Below, piece after piece: positions 31,687-41,301 of a DNA stretch of 64,000 bases. How positions within the stretch are numbered: the first letter of the stretch is position 1; each line of letters begins with the position of its first letter. Origin of the DNA: Ferrimonas sp048263965. Its GTDB lineage: Bacteria > Pseudomonadota > Gammaproteobacteria > Enterobacterales > Shewanellaceae. Under the pieces are notes generated by a model. It was not told the origin of the DNA. It was given only the letters and a program-made list of their open reading frames with translations, and ran no database searches. The stretch lies in assembly GCF_048263965.1 (NCBI RefSeq), contig NZ_JBLXDO010000015.1, forward strand, positions 1-64,000, given 5' to 3'. The position numbers and the translations under genes are program-made.

Positions 31687-32535
31687 ATGCAATCAACACA
31701 GTTACTCGTCTCTGCCAGACGCCGGAGCCTTGTGGGGGGCCGACTGCTGGCTGGAGCCATGCTGCTTTGGACGGCCGCAGTCTCCGCGGCCATTGATTAT
31801 GACCTGCCTCAGGATGAGCCCTCTCGATGGTCCGGATATGTTGGTGGTGGATACACCAGAAACGTATATAGCTCAGACTCATACCATGCGTATGAGTCCT
31901 TCTATATGAACGCCAGGCTGGGCTATAAGACAGATTATGGCCAGTACCGCCTTACCGTGGGCGGCGAGCAGGAAACTCTGCATGGACAGGAGTCGACTTT
32001 CTATGACCCGATGATCGAGTTTCGGACCAACAAATATGAGTTTGATGATAAGTGGTCTCTAAGAGGAAGTCTTGCTGCGATTCTTCCCGGTAACCACTAT
32101 TCCAAACTGGATCATTTTGAATACGCATTCAGAATTGCCGGTTACTTATATTGGAATCCCAGTGATAACTGGTATCTCTATGTCTCTCCAAGATACAGGT
32201 ATAACGATTACAAATATAAGACCTCAGGCGGGCGGGTTTTAACCGAGCATCGCTATGATGTTGTGGCAGACGCCCTATGGCAATTCCACCCTGACTGGTA
32301 CCTGGAGATGACCTATCAGCATATCTGGAGTGAGAACTATTATGGCAGGCAACTGGATGATCAGTTCTTCTTCGCTCAGGAGTTAGGTTGGGAGATTAAT
32401 AAGAATCTGATTCTTGCTGTGGCTCACAACAACAGTGGCCGATTCTATAACCCCGATAGGGGGCCCTCTCAGGAGTTTGAGATCTTCAATAAACGAAGCT
32501 CAACTTTCACTCTTTCGATAACACAATATTTCTAA
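31687..32535 (+). CDS. Outer-membrane beta-barrel protein
   Basis: A 282-residue protein. A long signal region (MQSTQLLVSARRR ... LLAGAMLLWTAAVSAA) is followed by repeated amphipathic strands rich in Tyr and Trp (YGQYRLTVGGEQ, WYLYVSPRYRYNDY, WYLEMTYQHIWSENYYG). It ends SITQYF, a C-terminal Phe typical of BAM-assembled barrels. It resembles oligogalacturonate-channel/KdgM-like or porin-like small barrels in general form, but I cannot name a family. GC content is visibly lower than around it. The metalloprotease gene follows 23 nt later, so they may be one operon. Confidence 0.75.
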   Translation: MQSTQLLVSARRRSLVGGRLLAGAMLLWTAAVSAAIDYDLPQDEPSRWSGYVGGGYTRNVYSSDSYHAYESFYMNARLGYKTDYGQYRLTVGGEQETLHGQESTFYDPMIEFRTNKYEFDDKWSLRGSLAAILPGNHYSKLDHFEYAFRIAGYLYWNPSDNWYLYVSPRYRYNDYKYKTSGGRVLTEHRYDVVADALWQFHPDWYLEMTYQHIWSENYYGRQLDDQFFFAQELGWEINKNLILAVAHNNSGRFYNPDRGPSQEFEIFNKRSSTFTLSITQYF

Positions 32536-32558
32536 GGCAATCAAGCTAAGAGGATATG

Positions 32559-35500
32559 ATGAATAAATCTCTTTTGTGCCTCTCGATCACCAGTGCCCTG
32601 GCGCTGTCTGGTTGCGGGGCGGGCGAGGAGCCCTACAAGGAGCTGCCCAAAGATGAGAAGCAGATAACCACTGCGGCCATTGAAAAAGCCGGTGAGCGCC
32701 AGTATCTCTACATCCGAAGCGTGGGGCAGGCCCCTCGCTATGCTGCCGCTATCCGCGGATTTACCCAGGGCGACCCAAAACTGGTGAGCCTGGCAAAAAC
32801 CGAAAACGGCATCCAGGTTCGTCAGATCGATCGTGACAGCATTGGTCTGGGGCACGACAGCCGCTGGCAGACCGACATCAACCAGGCGCCAGTGCTGACC
32901 ATCCCTGGTAAGTACATCGACTTTAAGTGCACCGAGGACAAGTGGCGCGAGTGCATCAACGAAGAGGAAGAGAACAAGGACGCTGACCTGACCTGGGACA
33001 AGAAGCGTTACTTTATTCCTCAGTTTGAAGATGCCAAAGTGGCCGAGATGAACATCGAGGATATCTTCACTTTCGGTGAGTGCGTGACCGAAACAGAGGA
33101 CCCTCGCCTGGTTCGTGCCGATGGCTGGAAAGGGTATGAGATGGACCTGGACTCCGGTGTGATCAACTTTGAGGTTGAGCACACCTATCAGGCCACCATG
33201 TCCTGTATCAACCAGTTCTACAACGGCAGCCTGGACAACCTCTCCTTCACCACCACCGAGTACATCTCCATTGTGGCGGTGGACAAGCTGGCCAGTCCTG
33301 ATTATCAGGCTATTCCCTACAGTGAGGATGAGCGGGGTACCTACGGTTACTTCACCTCGGATCATCACTATCGTGATGCCACCGACAGCGATGGTGTGGA
33401 TGGTTATGTCCGCACCTACATGAATCGCTTCAACCCTGCCAAGGAGAGCATCACCTACTACCTGAGCAACAACTTCTTCGATGCCAAGAACAAGGCGTAT
33501 CTGGATGCGGCCAACGAAAGTGTCACCGCCATCAACATTCAGAACAAGCTGTTCAAGACCGGTTTCCCGGAGATCAAGCTGGAGCAGGCCAATGACAAGC
33601 GTCACGGCGACCTGCGTTACAGCCACATCACCCTGTTCGATCAGCCCCTGGACAACGGTCTGGCCGGTTACGGCCCCTCTGCGGCCAACCCCCTGACCGG
33701 TGAGATCGTCAGTGGCCGGGTGAACCAGTACAGCTCCAACCTGAAGCAGGGTGCGGTGCGTTACTACCGCCAGGTGCGTCTGGACTACAACCGTGGCCGC
33801 CTGGACGCGGAAACCGCCACCGCCCTGACCGGTGTTGAGTACAAGAACAGCAACGACGTTGATGCTGGCAAGCCGGCGCCTGCGGATAAGGTTGAGGCCG
33901 CCAACTTCGAACAGCCCGAGGAGACTCTGCTGGCCAAGGCCACCACTCTGCCCAAGCTGGTGAAGGAGAGCCAGGAGTTCGATGAGCTGGTGGACTACGA
34001 TCGCGAAACACGGGATTACTGGTCTGAAAACACCATGATGCACCTGGACAATGTCTATGCTGTGGGCGGAGCCGCTCGTCAGCTGCCGGCGGGCATCAAG
34101 GATCACAAAATCGACTGGAAGCGCGCCGAGCTGTGGGAGAACGGTGAAGTGGGCAGCAAGCTGGTTGCCTTCGAAACCCTGCCTGTGGGCCTGCAGAATG
34201 AGCTGACCACCAAGCTGGCGGCTCAGGCCTTCGCCGGCACCCTGACCCACGAACTGGGTCACAACTTTGGTCTGCGCCACAACTTCTCCGGCAGCACTGA
34301 CAAGGAGAATCTGTTCACCGAAGAGCAGATGGCGATGATGGATGAGGCTTTTACCGCAGCCGGTTACCCGGACCTGACGGTGAATGCCGAGTTCTCCAGC
34401 CAGATGGACTACAACGTCAACCGCTTTGCCACTACCTTCGAGCCCTACGATCTGGCGGCCCTGCGCTTTGCCTACGCTCGTGAGGTGGAGAAGAAGGACG
34501 GCGAGTTTGTCTCCCTCAAAGAGGAGGACGCCAAGCGACGTGATGAGCTGGCCCAGGGCATCGTCAACGGCGAAACCCGCTTCGGTGCACTGTACAATGT
34601 GGCTCAGCAGTACGACCTGCGCAGCTACAACTTCTGTACCGATGGTCACGTCACCCTCAACTCCAACTGTAACCGCAGCGACGCTGGCGGTACCCTGGAG
34701 GAGATTGCCGACTTCTACATTGAGCGCTATCAGGACAGCTACGAGACCAGCAACCTGCGTCATAACCGCCAGTACCTCTATGAGGATCATTCTCTGAGCT
34801 ACGCGGTTCGTCGCAAGCGTCTGTTTGATGACATTCGTCAGTTCGTCGAGGATGTGAGCTTCCTGGAAGAGATTTTCAGCCTGCCAGAGAACTACTTTGC
34901 CAAGGATTGCGCCGAGAAAGCCGCTGCCGGTCAGGACGCCTGGTACTGTGAGCGTCAGCGCGCGGTAGACCACGCCAGTGACCTGTTCCTGACCCTGATG
35001 GGAGAGAACGATGCCACGGTTAAGGTAACCTACAACTGGATCGACGGTGATGCCGTCGCCCTGCAAACCAGCTACAACTTTGCCGATGTGCTGGAGAGTT
35101 ACCGTTTCAACTCCAATGACCTGGAGTTCAAGCTTCAGCCTGGCGAAGTGATCAGTCAGTACTCCGACTCTCCCGAGGCGCTGAAGGAGCTGATCCTCAA
35201 GTCCAAGATCAATCCCAACTTCCAGACTCAGCTGTACATCAGCGACGTACAGTTCTCCGGTCGCCTGCTCAACGGTATGAAGGCCCCCAAGTCTTCACCC
35301 AATCACCCCTATGTGAACGAGCGTGATGTCCTGGGGGTATGGCCGGACAAATTGCTGGCGGTGCGCGCCCTGGTGTCCCGGACTACGCCACGCAGCAGCA
35401 CCAGCCGCGGCTATAAGGCTCTGGTGGACCTGCCTGCGGTACAACCTGTGTTTGAGGACATGCTGTGTAAGATGGTTATGGCCGATGGACCAGGTTTGAC

Positions 35501-36029
35501 CTACGGTGGCCAGCCTGTAGCAACCGAGTTTTGTGGCGCCAGCGGCCAGTTGGACAAGTACCTGCCTGAGTTTGTTGACTTTGCCGACCAGAGCATTGAG
35601 CCTCTGCCCAACTATGCTCGCAGCGTCGCTCGCTACTTCGGCTTCAACACCGATCGCTATGGATACCCCAAGGGCAAAAGCAATCTTTTGGAGATGATAC
35701 TACGCCAAGTCAAGCACGCGTCACGTGATAGTGATTACCAGGGCTATGAGAAGGCGCGCAAGTGGCGTGAATATGTGGGTGTGCACTGGGATGATTCCTA
35801 CCTGGATGTAAAAGCCAAAGTTGCCTATAACGGTCGTATCTATGCCGCAACTTCTCAAAACGTTTTAGCTATGAAGTTGATGACTCGGATCATGCAGATC
35901 GAGACGTTTAAGACAGATCATGCGGCACTGATGGATCAGAAGTTGGGCAGTGGTGAAACTGTACAACAGTTGTTGGATGGACAACTGGAGCGCGACTACC
36001 GCGTTCTGACCTACCTGCCAGTGCTGTAA
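32559..36029 (+). CDS. Large zinc metalloprotease lipoprotein
   Basis: About 1156 residues. The signal peptide ends in a lipobox (MNKSLLCLSITSALALSGC, Cys19) and the +2 residue is Gly, so it should sit in the outer membrane. The zinc site is HELGHNFGLRH near residue 564 (HExxHxxGxxH, metzincin class), and SQMDYNVNRF about 50 residues later could be the Met-turn. This motif pair is typical of the zinc-dependent metalloproteases with DUF5117/DUF4953-type extended domains. The substrate is unknown. ATG 32559 fits the RBS (AGAGG) better than the ATG directly before it. It is preceded by the barrel gene, which may be a functional partner. Confidence 0.85.
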   Translation: MNKSLLCLSITSALALSGCGAGEEPYKELPKDEKQITTAAIEKAGERQYLYIRSVGQAPRYAAAIRGFTQGDPKLVSLAKTENGIQVRQIDRDSIGLGHDSRWQTDINQAPVLTIPGKYIDFKCTEDKWRECINEEEENKDADLTWDKKRYFIPQFEDAKVAEMNIEDIFTFGECVTETEDPRLVRADGWKGYEMDLDSGVINFEVEHTYQATMSCINQFYNGSLDNLSFTTTEYISIVAVDKLASPDYQAIPYSEDERGTYGYFTSDHHYRDATDSDGVDGYVRTYMNRFNPAKESITYYLSNNFFDAKNKAYLDAANESVTAINIQNKLFKTGFPEIKLEQANDKRHGDLRYSHITLFDQPLDNGLAGYGPSAANPLTGEIVSGRVNQYSSNLKQGAVRYYRQVRLDYNRGRLDAETATALTGVEYKNSNDVDAGKPAPADKVEAANFEQPEETLLAKATTLPKLVKESQEFDELVDYDRETRDYWSENTMMHLDNVYAVGGAARQLPAGIKDHKIDWKRAELWENGEVGSKLVAFETLPVGLQNELTTKLAAQAFAGTLTHELGHNFGLRHNFSGSTDKENLFTEEQMAMMDEAFTAAGYPDLTVNAEFSSQMDYNVNRFATTFEPYDLAALRFAYAREVEKKDGEFVSLKEEDAKRRDELAQGIVNGETRFGALYNVAQQYDLRSYNFCTDGHVTLNSNCNRSDAGGTLEEIADFYIERYQDSYETSNLRHNRQYLYEDHSLSYAVRRKRLFDDIRQFVEDVSFLEEIFSLPENYFAKDCAEKAAAGQDAWYCERQRAVDHASDLFLTLMGENDATVKVTYNWIDGDAVALQTSYNFADVLESYRFNSNDLEFKLQPGEVISQYSDSPEALKELILKSKINPNFQTQLYISDVQFSGRLLNGMKAPKSSPNHPYVNERDVLGVWPDKLLAVRALVSRTTPRSSTSRGYKALVDLPAVQPVFEDMLCKMVMADGPGLTYGGQPVATEFCGASGQLDKYLPEFVDFADQSIEPLPNYARSVARYFGFNTDRYGYPKGKSNLLEMILRQVKHASRDSDYQGYEKARKWREYVGVHWDDSYLDVKAKVAYNGRIYAATSQNVLAMKLMTRIMQIETFKTDHAALMDQKLGSGETVQQLLDGQLERDYRVLTYLPVL

Positions 36030-36047
36030 AGAACACTCGCTAATGAT

Positions 36048-36073
36048 AAGGGCCGCATGATGCGGCCCTTTTT
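36048..36073. terminator. Terminator after the metalloprotease gene
   Basis: AAGGGCCGCA/TGCGGCCCTT, 10-bp stem with loop TGA and T5. Confidence 0.92.
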
Positions 36074-36088
36074 ATCTGGTCAGTTGAA

Positions 36089-36445
36089 TCACTCCGCCAG
36101 TTCGGCACCGACACTGAAGCTCAGCATCCTGGGCGGTTCACCCAGCTCCATCTTCCCCTGTTCGCCCACCTTGATCACCACCGCTGGCATCAGCAGCTGG
36201 TTCAGGCGTTCGCCTTCGCCACTGGTCAGCACCGCGTCTACGGTGATCTGTTCGTTGTGGGTGCTGGGTTGCAGAGAGAGGCGGTAGTCGCCCAACTGGT
36301 GATCGCTCCACTGATTGATGGGCACTCGGGCGTCCAGCTGCATGGGTAGGGTACCGGGAAGCACCACTTCGATGGAGAGGTCCAGCACCTGGGCCGCAGC
36401 GTTTAGGGCAGTCAGCGACAACAGCAGGGGCACAGCAAACTTCAT
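36089..36445 (-). CDS. Secreted hypothetical protein
   Basis: A 118-residue protein with a clear Sec signal peptide (MKFAVPLLLSLTALNAAAQ). The mature part is beta-rich with no Cys (VLDLSIEVVLPGTLPMQLDA, DYRLSLQPSTHNEQITVDAV). I do not recognise the family. ATG 36445 is chosen because GGAG precedes it at the right distance and the signal peptide begins there. It stands alone between two terminators. Confidence 0.75.
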   Translation of the reverse strand: MKFAVPLLLSLTALNAAAQVLDLSIEVVLPGTLPMQLDARVPINQWSDHQLGDYRLSLQPSTHNEQITVDAVLTSGEGERLNQLLMPAVVIKVGEQGKMELGEPPRMLSFSVGAELAE

Positions 36446-36540
36446 TGGGTCTCCAGAGGACAAAGGTGGCGAAAATCAGAGGTCAGGGTATCAGAAATCC
36501 ATCGACGTCAGAAATGAAGTCCATTGATTAAGTAATAAAA

Positions 36541-36560
36541 AAGGCACCGCAAGGTGCCTT
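36541..36560 (-). terminator. Terminator of the nqr operon
   Basis: AAGGCACC/GGTGCCTT, 8-bp stem with a 4-nt loop. Minus-strand sequence continues with T6, 18 nt past the nqrM stop. Confidence 0.88.
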
Positions 36561-36578
36561 ATTTCATTCGGGGCAGAT

Positions 36579-36809
36579 TCAGAGAATGCGCTCCTTGAGG
36601 AAGCGCTCCCGGCGCGCCAGTTCCGCCTCCCTGGCCATCTTCGCCTTGCGTTTGTCGCAGGGCTCAGGGCAGTCGCACACCTTGTCGATACCGACGCCTC
36701 CCAGGCCACCGCAGGAACCGGCAATGGTCTTGCGCCTGAACAGGTAGCCGACGGACATCATCAGGATCACCAGCAGCATGATGGCAAAGGTGGTGGCAAA
36801 GGCGGTCAT
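36579..36809 (-). CDS. nqrM: Na+-NQR maturation protein NqrM
   Basis: A 76-residue protein of the DUF539/NqrM family. One TM helix (TTFAIMLLVILMMSVGYLF) is followed by four Cys in SCGGLGGVGIDKVCDCPEPC, the family's conserved set. NqrM is needed for assembly of Na+-NQR, probably to deliver iron to the NqrD/E site. It follows nqrF by 42 nt. The flavin transferase gene apbE, also needed for NQR, is not in this window. Confidence 0.94.
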   Translation of the reverse strand: MTAFATTFAIMLLVILMMSVGYLFRRKTIAGSCGGLGGVGIDKVCDCPEPCDKRKAKMAREAELARRERFLKERIL

Positions 36810-36851
36810 AGCTTGTCTCCAAATCCGGGCACCCAGCAGGGTGCCCCCTAA

Positions 36852-38072
36852 TCAGTCACCGAAGTCATCCAGCAGGATGTTCTCGTCTTCGACGCCCAGG
36901 TCTTTGAGCATCTTGATCACCGCGGCGTTCATCACCGGTGGGCCACACATGTAGAACTCGCAATCCTCAGGGGCCTTGTGGTCCTTCAGGTAGTTCTCGT
37001 AGAGCACATTGTGGATGAAGCCGGTGTAGCCATCCCAGTTGTCCTCGGGCAGGGGATCGGACAGGGCCACGTTCCAGTGGAAGTTGTCATTTTCCGCTGC
37101 CAGGCCATCGAAGTCCTCCTGGTAGAAGATCTCCCGCACCGAGCGGGCACCGTACCAGAAGCTCATCTTACGCTTGGTTTTCTTCGCTTTAAGCTGGTCG
37201 AAGATGTGGGAGCGCATGGGCGCCATGCCGGCACCACCACCGATGAAGATCATCTCCGCCTCGCTCTCCTCTTTGACGAAGAATTCGCCGAAGGGCCCGG
37301 AGATCACCACCTTGTCACCGGCCTTGAGGTTGAAGATGTAGGAGGACATCTTGCCCGGGGGCAGGTCGTTGCTCGGTGGCGTAGCGATACGCACGTTAAG
37401 CATGATCAGGCCCTTTTCATCCGGGTAGTTGGCCATGGAGTAGGCGCGCAGTACGTCCTCTTCGACCACGGACTCCAACTGGAACAGCTCGTACTTCTCC
37501 CAGTCGTCGCGGTACTCTTCCGGGATGTCGAAGTCGGCGTAGTTCACCTTGTGGGCCGGGGCTTCAATCTGGATGTAGCCACCGGCCTTGAAGGGCACCT
37601 CTTCCCCTTCGGGCACCTTGAGGCGCAGCTCCTTGATGAAGGTGGCGGTGTTGTCGTTGGAGATAACTTCACACTCCCACTTCTTCACCCCGAAGATCTC
37701 CTCTTCGATCTCCAGCTCCATATCGTCCTTCACCGCCACCTGGCAGGCGAGACGACAGCCCTCTTTGGCCTCCTTCTTGGTGATGTGGTCCCGCTCGGTG
37801 GGCAGGATCTCGCCACCACCGGACTTCACATGCACCCGGCACTGGCCGCAGGTGCCGCCGCCGCCGCAGGCGGAGGGTATAAAGATATCCTGGCCCGCCA
37901 GGGCACCCAGGAGTTTGCCACCGGCTGGCGTATTGACCGTTTTATCCGGGTCGCCGTTGATGCCGATGGTGACGTCGCCAGAGGCGACCAGTTTGCTTTT
38001 GGCGATAAGGATCACCGCGACCAGCAGACACACCACAATGGTGAACATGCTGATGCCGATTGCCATTTCCAT
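36852..38072 (-). CDS. nqrF: Na+-translocating NADH:quinone oxidoreductase subunit F
   Basis: A 406-residue membrane-anchored NADH dehydrogenase subunit. An N-terminal TM helix (MFTIVVCLLVAVILIAKSKL) is followed by a 2Fe-2S ferredoxin domain with Cys ligands in SACGGGGTCGQCRVHV and CRLACQ. FAD-binding (YSMANYPDEKGLIML) and NADH-binding (MIFIGGGAGMAPMRSHIFD) domains complete it. It is where NADH electrons enter the complex. Confidence 0.97.
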   Translation of the reverse strand: MEMAIGISMFTIVVCLLVAVILIAKSKLVASGDVTIGINGDPDKTVNTPAGGKLLGALAGQDIFIPSACGGGGTCGQCRVHVKSGGGEILPTERDHITKKEAKEGCRLACQVAVKDDMELEIEEEIFGVKKWECEVISNDNTATFIKELRLKVPEGEEVPFKAGGYIQIEAPAHKVNYADFDIPEEYRDDWEKYELFQLESVVEEDVLRAYSMANYPDEKGLIMLNVRIATPPSNDLPPGKMSSYIFNLKAGDKVVISGPFGEFFVKEESEAEMIFIGGGAGMAPMRSHIFDQLKAKKTKRKMSFWYGARSVREIFYQEDFDGLAAENDNFHWNVALSDPLPEDNWDGYTGFIHNVLYENYLKDHKAPEDCEFYMCGPPVMNAAVIKMLKDLGVEDENILLDDFGD

Positions 38073-38104
38073 CGCGTTACCTTCTTAAATCGTCACAAAT
38101 TGGG

Positions 38105-38713
38105 TTACAGGGCGATGCCCACGAAGGCCATAAAGCCCAGTGCCATCAGTCCGGTGGAGATAAAGGTGATGCCGATACCCTGCAGCCCCTCGGGGATGGC
38201 AGAGAACTTCATCCGCTCTCTCAGGCCGGCCAGCAGTACGATGGCCATGGCCCAACCGGAGCCGGAGCCCAGTGCAAACACCACGGACTCGGTCATGTTG
38301 TATTCGCGGTTAGCCATGAAGATCACCCCGGCGAAGATGGCGCAGTTTACCGTCAGCAGCGGCAGGAAGATCCCCAGTGTCTGGTAGAGCGCCGGGGCGT
38401 ACTTGTCCAGCACCATCTCCAGGATCTGTACCAGGGCGGCGATAACACCGATGAAGGTGATCAGCTTAAGGTAGCTGAGATCCAGATTCGGCATCCCCGC
38501 CCACGCCAGGGCGCCAGGTTTAAGGAAGTTCACGTAGATCAGTTGGTTAACCGGAACGGCCAGGGCCATCACCACCACCACCGCGACGCCCAGGCCGAAG
38601 GAGGTGGAGACCTTCTTCGACACCGCCAGGAAGGTACACATCCCCATAAAGAAGGAGAGGGCCATGTTGTCGATAAAGGCAGCCTGAACGAACAGGTTGA
38701 TATAGTGTTCCAT
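38105..38713 (-). CDS. nqrE: Na+-NQR subunit E
   Basis: A 202-residue integral membrane subunit with six TM helices, starting MEHYINLFVQAAFIDNMALS. One Cys (NCAIFAG) lies in the region where NqrD and NqrE together hold the membrane iron centre. A paralogue of nqrD and rnfA, as usual for the family. Confidence 0.96.
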   Translation of the reverse strand: MEHYINLFVQAAFIDNMALSFFMGMCTFLAVSKKVSTSFGLGVAVVVVMALAVPVNQLIYVNFLKPGALAWAGMPNLDLSYLKLITFIGVIAALVQILEMVLDKYAPALYQTLGIFLPLLTVNCAIFAGVIFMANREYNMTESVVFALGSGSGWAMAIVLLAGLRERMKFSAIPEGLQGIGITFISTGLMALGFMAFVGIAL

Positions 38714-38722
38714 ATTCGCTCC

Positions 38723-39346
38723 TTAGCCTTTGCGCTTCTGAATCACGTGAAGGCCCCAGATCATCAGGCCGATAAGGAAGAAGGCGCTGGGGGCCATCTT
38801 GAACATCTCATTGGCCAGGTAGAAACCGCCATTCTCTGTGGTGGTGATCACCTCATGACCGAAGAGGGTGCCTGCGCCCAACAGTTCGCGAACGAAGCCC
38901 ACCCCAACCAGGATGACGCCATAGCCCAGGGAGTTGCCCAGGGCGTCGATGACCGACATCAGCGGTCCGCTCTTCATGGCGTAGGCTTCCGCCCGTCCCA
39001 TTACGATGCAGTTGGTGATGATCAGACCCACAAACACCGACAGCTTCTGGGACAGCTCATAGGCCACGTCCTGCAGCACCATGTCCACCACAATCACCAG
39101 AGAGGCGATCACCGTCATCTGGGCGATGATGCGCACGCTGTTGGGGATGAAGTTGCGTATCAGCGAGATAAACAGGTTAGAGAACACCAGTACAAAGGTC
39201 ACCGCCAGGGTCATCACCACTGCGGTCTCCATGGAGTTACTCACCGCCAGGGCGGAACAGACACCCAGAACCTGCATGGCGACCGGGTTGTTGGCAAAGA
39301 TGGGAGAGGTCAGCACCTGCTTGGCTGCATTACTGCGACTGCTCAT
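38723..39346 (-). CDS. nqrD: Na+-NQR subunit D
   Basis: A 207-residue membrane subunit with six TM helices. The conserved Cys in LIITNCIVMGRAEAYAM pairs with that of NqrE at the intramembrane iron centre. It starts 1 nt before the nqrC end and is 9 nt before nqrE. Confidence 0.96.
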   Translation of the reverse strand: MSSRSNAAKQVLTSPIFANNPVAMQVLGVCSALAVSNSMETAVVMTLAVTFVLVFSNLFISLIRNFIPNSVRIIAQMTVIASLVIVVDMVLQDVAYELSQKLSVFVGLIITNCIVMGRAEAYAMKSGPLMSVIDALGNSLGYGVILVGVGFVRELLGAGTLFGHEVITTTENGGFYLANEMFKMAPSAFFLIGLMIWGLHVIQKRKG

Positions 39347-39347
39347 C

Positions 39348-40112
39348 TCAAGCCTCCTTCTTAATGGTGTTCAGGAAGTTCTGGTAGCCCTCTGGACCGA
39401 ACCAGAATTTCACCGCTTTCTGCAGACCCCGGGCGGTCTTGGTGGCGCCACTGACGCCATCGACACCGTGAACGTCGCCCTTCTTGGCGCCGCCTTTGAC
39501 TACCGCCAGTACAGGCTTGCCGCTGTCGTCGAAGATCTGCTTGTTGTGCCAACCCGAGAGCCACTTGGTGTCTTTCAGGAAATCGGTCAGGCCCGGAGTT
39601 TCCCCGTGCTCGGAGATCACCAGTCCTTCGATGGTGTTCAGGTCTGGCTGAATGGCCACATAACCATACACCACGGACCACAGGCCCTTACCATGGATGG
39701 GGAACACCACACTGGCCAGCTGGCCGCTTTCGTCAGTAACCTTGAACACCCGGGCCTGGTTGGCGCGGCGCTTGATGCGGGCGGTGTCCTTCTTCGGTTT
39801 GATGGAGGTCTCAGGGTTGATGGCCGCCATGCGGTCGTCGAAGTCCAGAATCTCGTTGGCGCTGAGATCTTCAGTGGTGCCGCTGTCCAGGTTGACCAGC
39901 ATCGGGGTGACACGACTGTCGAACAGCTCCTCGATGTTGTCGCCTTGAATATTGGCGGCGACCAGCACGTAGCGCTTGAGTTCGCTGCGCTTCTTCGCCA
40001 GTTTGCGCTCTTTCAGGACCTCGGCGGTGCCGGTGATCATGAAGGAGCAGAGCAGGCAGAGAACCACGCTGAAGACCATGGTTCCCAGCACGGAATCTTT
40101 ATTAAATGCCAT
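39348..40112 (-). CDS. nqrC: Na+-NQR subunit C
   Basis: A 254-residue subunit with one N-terminal TM helix (TMVFSVVLCLLCSFMITG) and a periplasmic domain carrying covalent FMN. The flavinylation motif SGATKT is near the C-terminus (VDGVSGATKTARGL), the ApbE recognition sequence. It overlaps nqrB by 11 bp. Confidence 0.97.
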   Translation of the reverse strand: MAFNKDSVLGTMVFSVVLCLLCSFMITGTAEVLKERKLAKKRSELKRYVLVAANIQGDNIEELFDSRVTPMLVNLDSGTTEDLSANEILDFDDRMAAINPETSIKPKKDTARIKRRANQARVFKVTDESGQLASVVFPIHGKGLWSVVYGYVAIQPDLNTIEGLVISEHGETPGLTDFLKDTKWLSGWHNKQIFDDSGKPVLAVVKGGAKKGDVHGVDGVSGATKTARGLQKAVKFWFGPEGYQNFLNTIKKEA

Positions 40113-41301
40113 TGCGTGACAGCCTCCGCTTGATGTTGGCGCGTGCCACCAGATAATCGAAAATCGGTGCCCACAGGTTGCTGAACAGAATTGCCAGCAT
40201 CATCCCTTCGGCCATCTTGGGGTTGACCACACGAACCAGAACCACCATGAAACCGATGAGGATGCCGTAGGCCCAGCGTCCTTTACGGGTGTAAGTACTG
40301 GTCACAGGATCCGTGGCCATAAACAGCATGCCGATGGCGAAGCCGCCGGTCACCAGGTGCCAGGTCCAGGGCATGGCAAACATGGGGTTGGAGTCGGAGC
40401 CGATCACATTGAACAGGGTGGCGGTGGCCACCATGCCGATGAACACGCCGGCAACGATTCGCCAGGAGGAGAGGCTGGAGAGCATCAGCAGACCGCCGCC
40501 AATCAGCAGGGCCAGGGTGCTGGTTTCGCCAATGGCGCCCGGGGTCAGTCCCAGGAACGCATCCCACCAGGCTGAGTCAGTGAACGCCTGGTACCAGGGG
40601 TAATCCGCAAAGGCGAGCTTGCCCTTGGCGGCCAGAGCCAGGTCAGTGGCACCGGTGTAGCCGTCTACGGCCACCAGTTGTTCCGGGGCAGCAAACACCG
40701 TGGGGTAGGCGAAGTAGAGGAACGCCAGGCCCGCCAGAGCCGGGTTGAGGAAGTTACAGCCCAGGCCACCGAACACCTCTTTGGCCATTACCACACCGAA
40801 GGTGACGCCCAGGGCCACCATCCACAGCGGGGTGGAGATGGGCAGGATCAGGGCGAACAGCATGGAGGTGACCAGGAAGCCCTCATGCAGCTCCTGACCA
40901 CGGGCTCGGGCAAAGACTATTTCCCAGAACAGGTTGACCGCCAGAGCGGTAACGTAGATGGGCAGGAACAGGCAGGCGCCGTAGGTAAACTTGGCCAGGA
41001 CGCCGCTGTCGGCGTTCAGCCCGCCAAACAGGGCGCTGAACAGCCCATTGGCCGCTTCGGCACCGCTGGCTATGGCGATCTGCGCCTGAAGGCCCTGGTT
41101 GTAGAGGCCAAACAGCATGGCTGGCACCAGGCACCACATCACCACCCACATGGTGCGTTTTACATCGATGCCGTCGCGGATGTGTACCTTACCCGAAGTC
41201 GGACGGGCATGGGCAACAAACAGCGACCGCATGAAGGCCTTCATGGAGTTGCCGTGGGCGTAATACGCCTCTTGGCGTTTTTTGGGGTTGGAACCGCTCA
41301 T
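40102..41301 (-). CDS. nqrB: Na+-NQR subunit B
   Basis: A 399-residue subunit with about ten TM helices, home of the second covalent FMN, riboflavin and the Na+ pathway. The flavinylation motif appears as VDGYTGATDLALAAKG (TGAT in place of the more usual SGAT). The Gly-rich GLGCNFLNPALAGLAF and TDPVTSTYTRKGRW are conserved. Its start overlaps the nqrA stop (TGATG). Confidence 0.96.
   Translation of the reverse strand: MSGSNPKKRQEAYYAHGNSMKAFMRSLFVAHARPTSGKVHIRDGIDVKRTMWVVMWCLVPAMLFGLYNQGLQAQIAIASGAEAANGLFSALFGGLNADSGVLAKFTYGACLFLPIYVTALAVNLFWEIVFARARGQELHEGFLVTSMLFALILPISTPLWMVALGVTFGVVMAKEVFGGLGCNFLNPALAGLAFLYFAYPTVFAAPEQLVAVDGYTGATDLALAAKGKLAFADYPWYQAFTDSAWWDAFLGLTPGAIGETSTLALLIGGGLLMLSSLSSWRIVAGVFIGMVATATLFNVIGSDSNPMFAMPWTWHLVTGGFAIGMLFMATDPVTSTYTRKGRWAYGILIGFMVVLVRVVNPKMAEGMMLAILFSNLWAPIFDYLVARANIKRRLSRNGI

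Noticed and set aside
31489..31796. Short ORFs on both strands in the AT-rich region
   Set aside because: No RBS, no family resemblance, and they overlap the barrel gene start.
32541..35066. 841-codon ORF antisense to the metalloprotease gene
   Set aside because: The product is repetitive, without domains, and mirrors codon bias of the sense gene. GC-rich coding strands often leave such open antisense frames.
36978..39364. Long plus-strand ORFs opposite nqrF, nqrE and nqrD
   Set aside because: All are antisense to clear nqr genes and have no recognisable domain or RBS.
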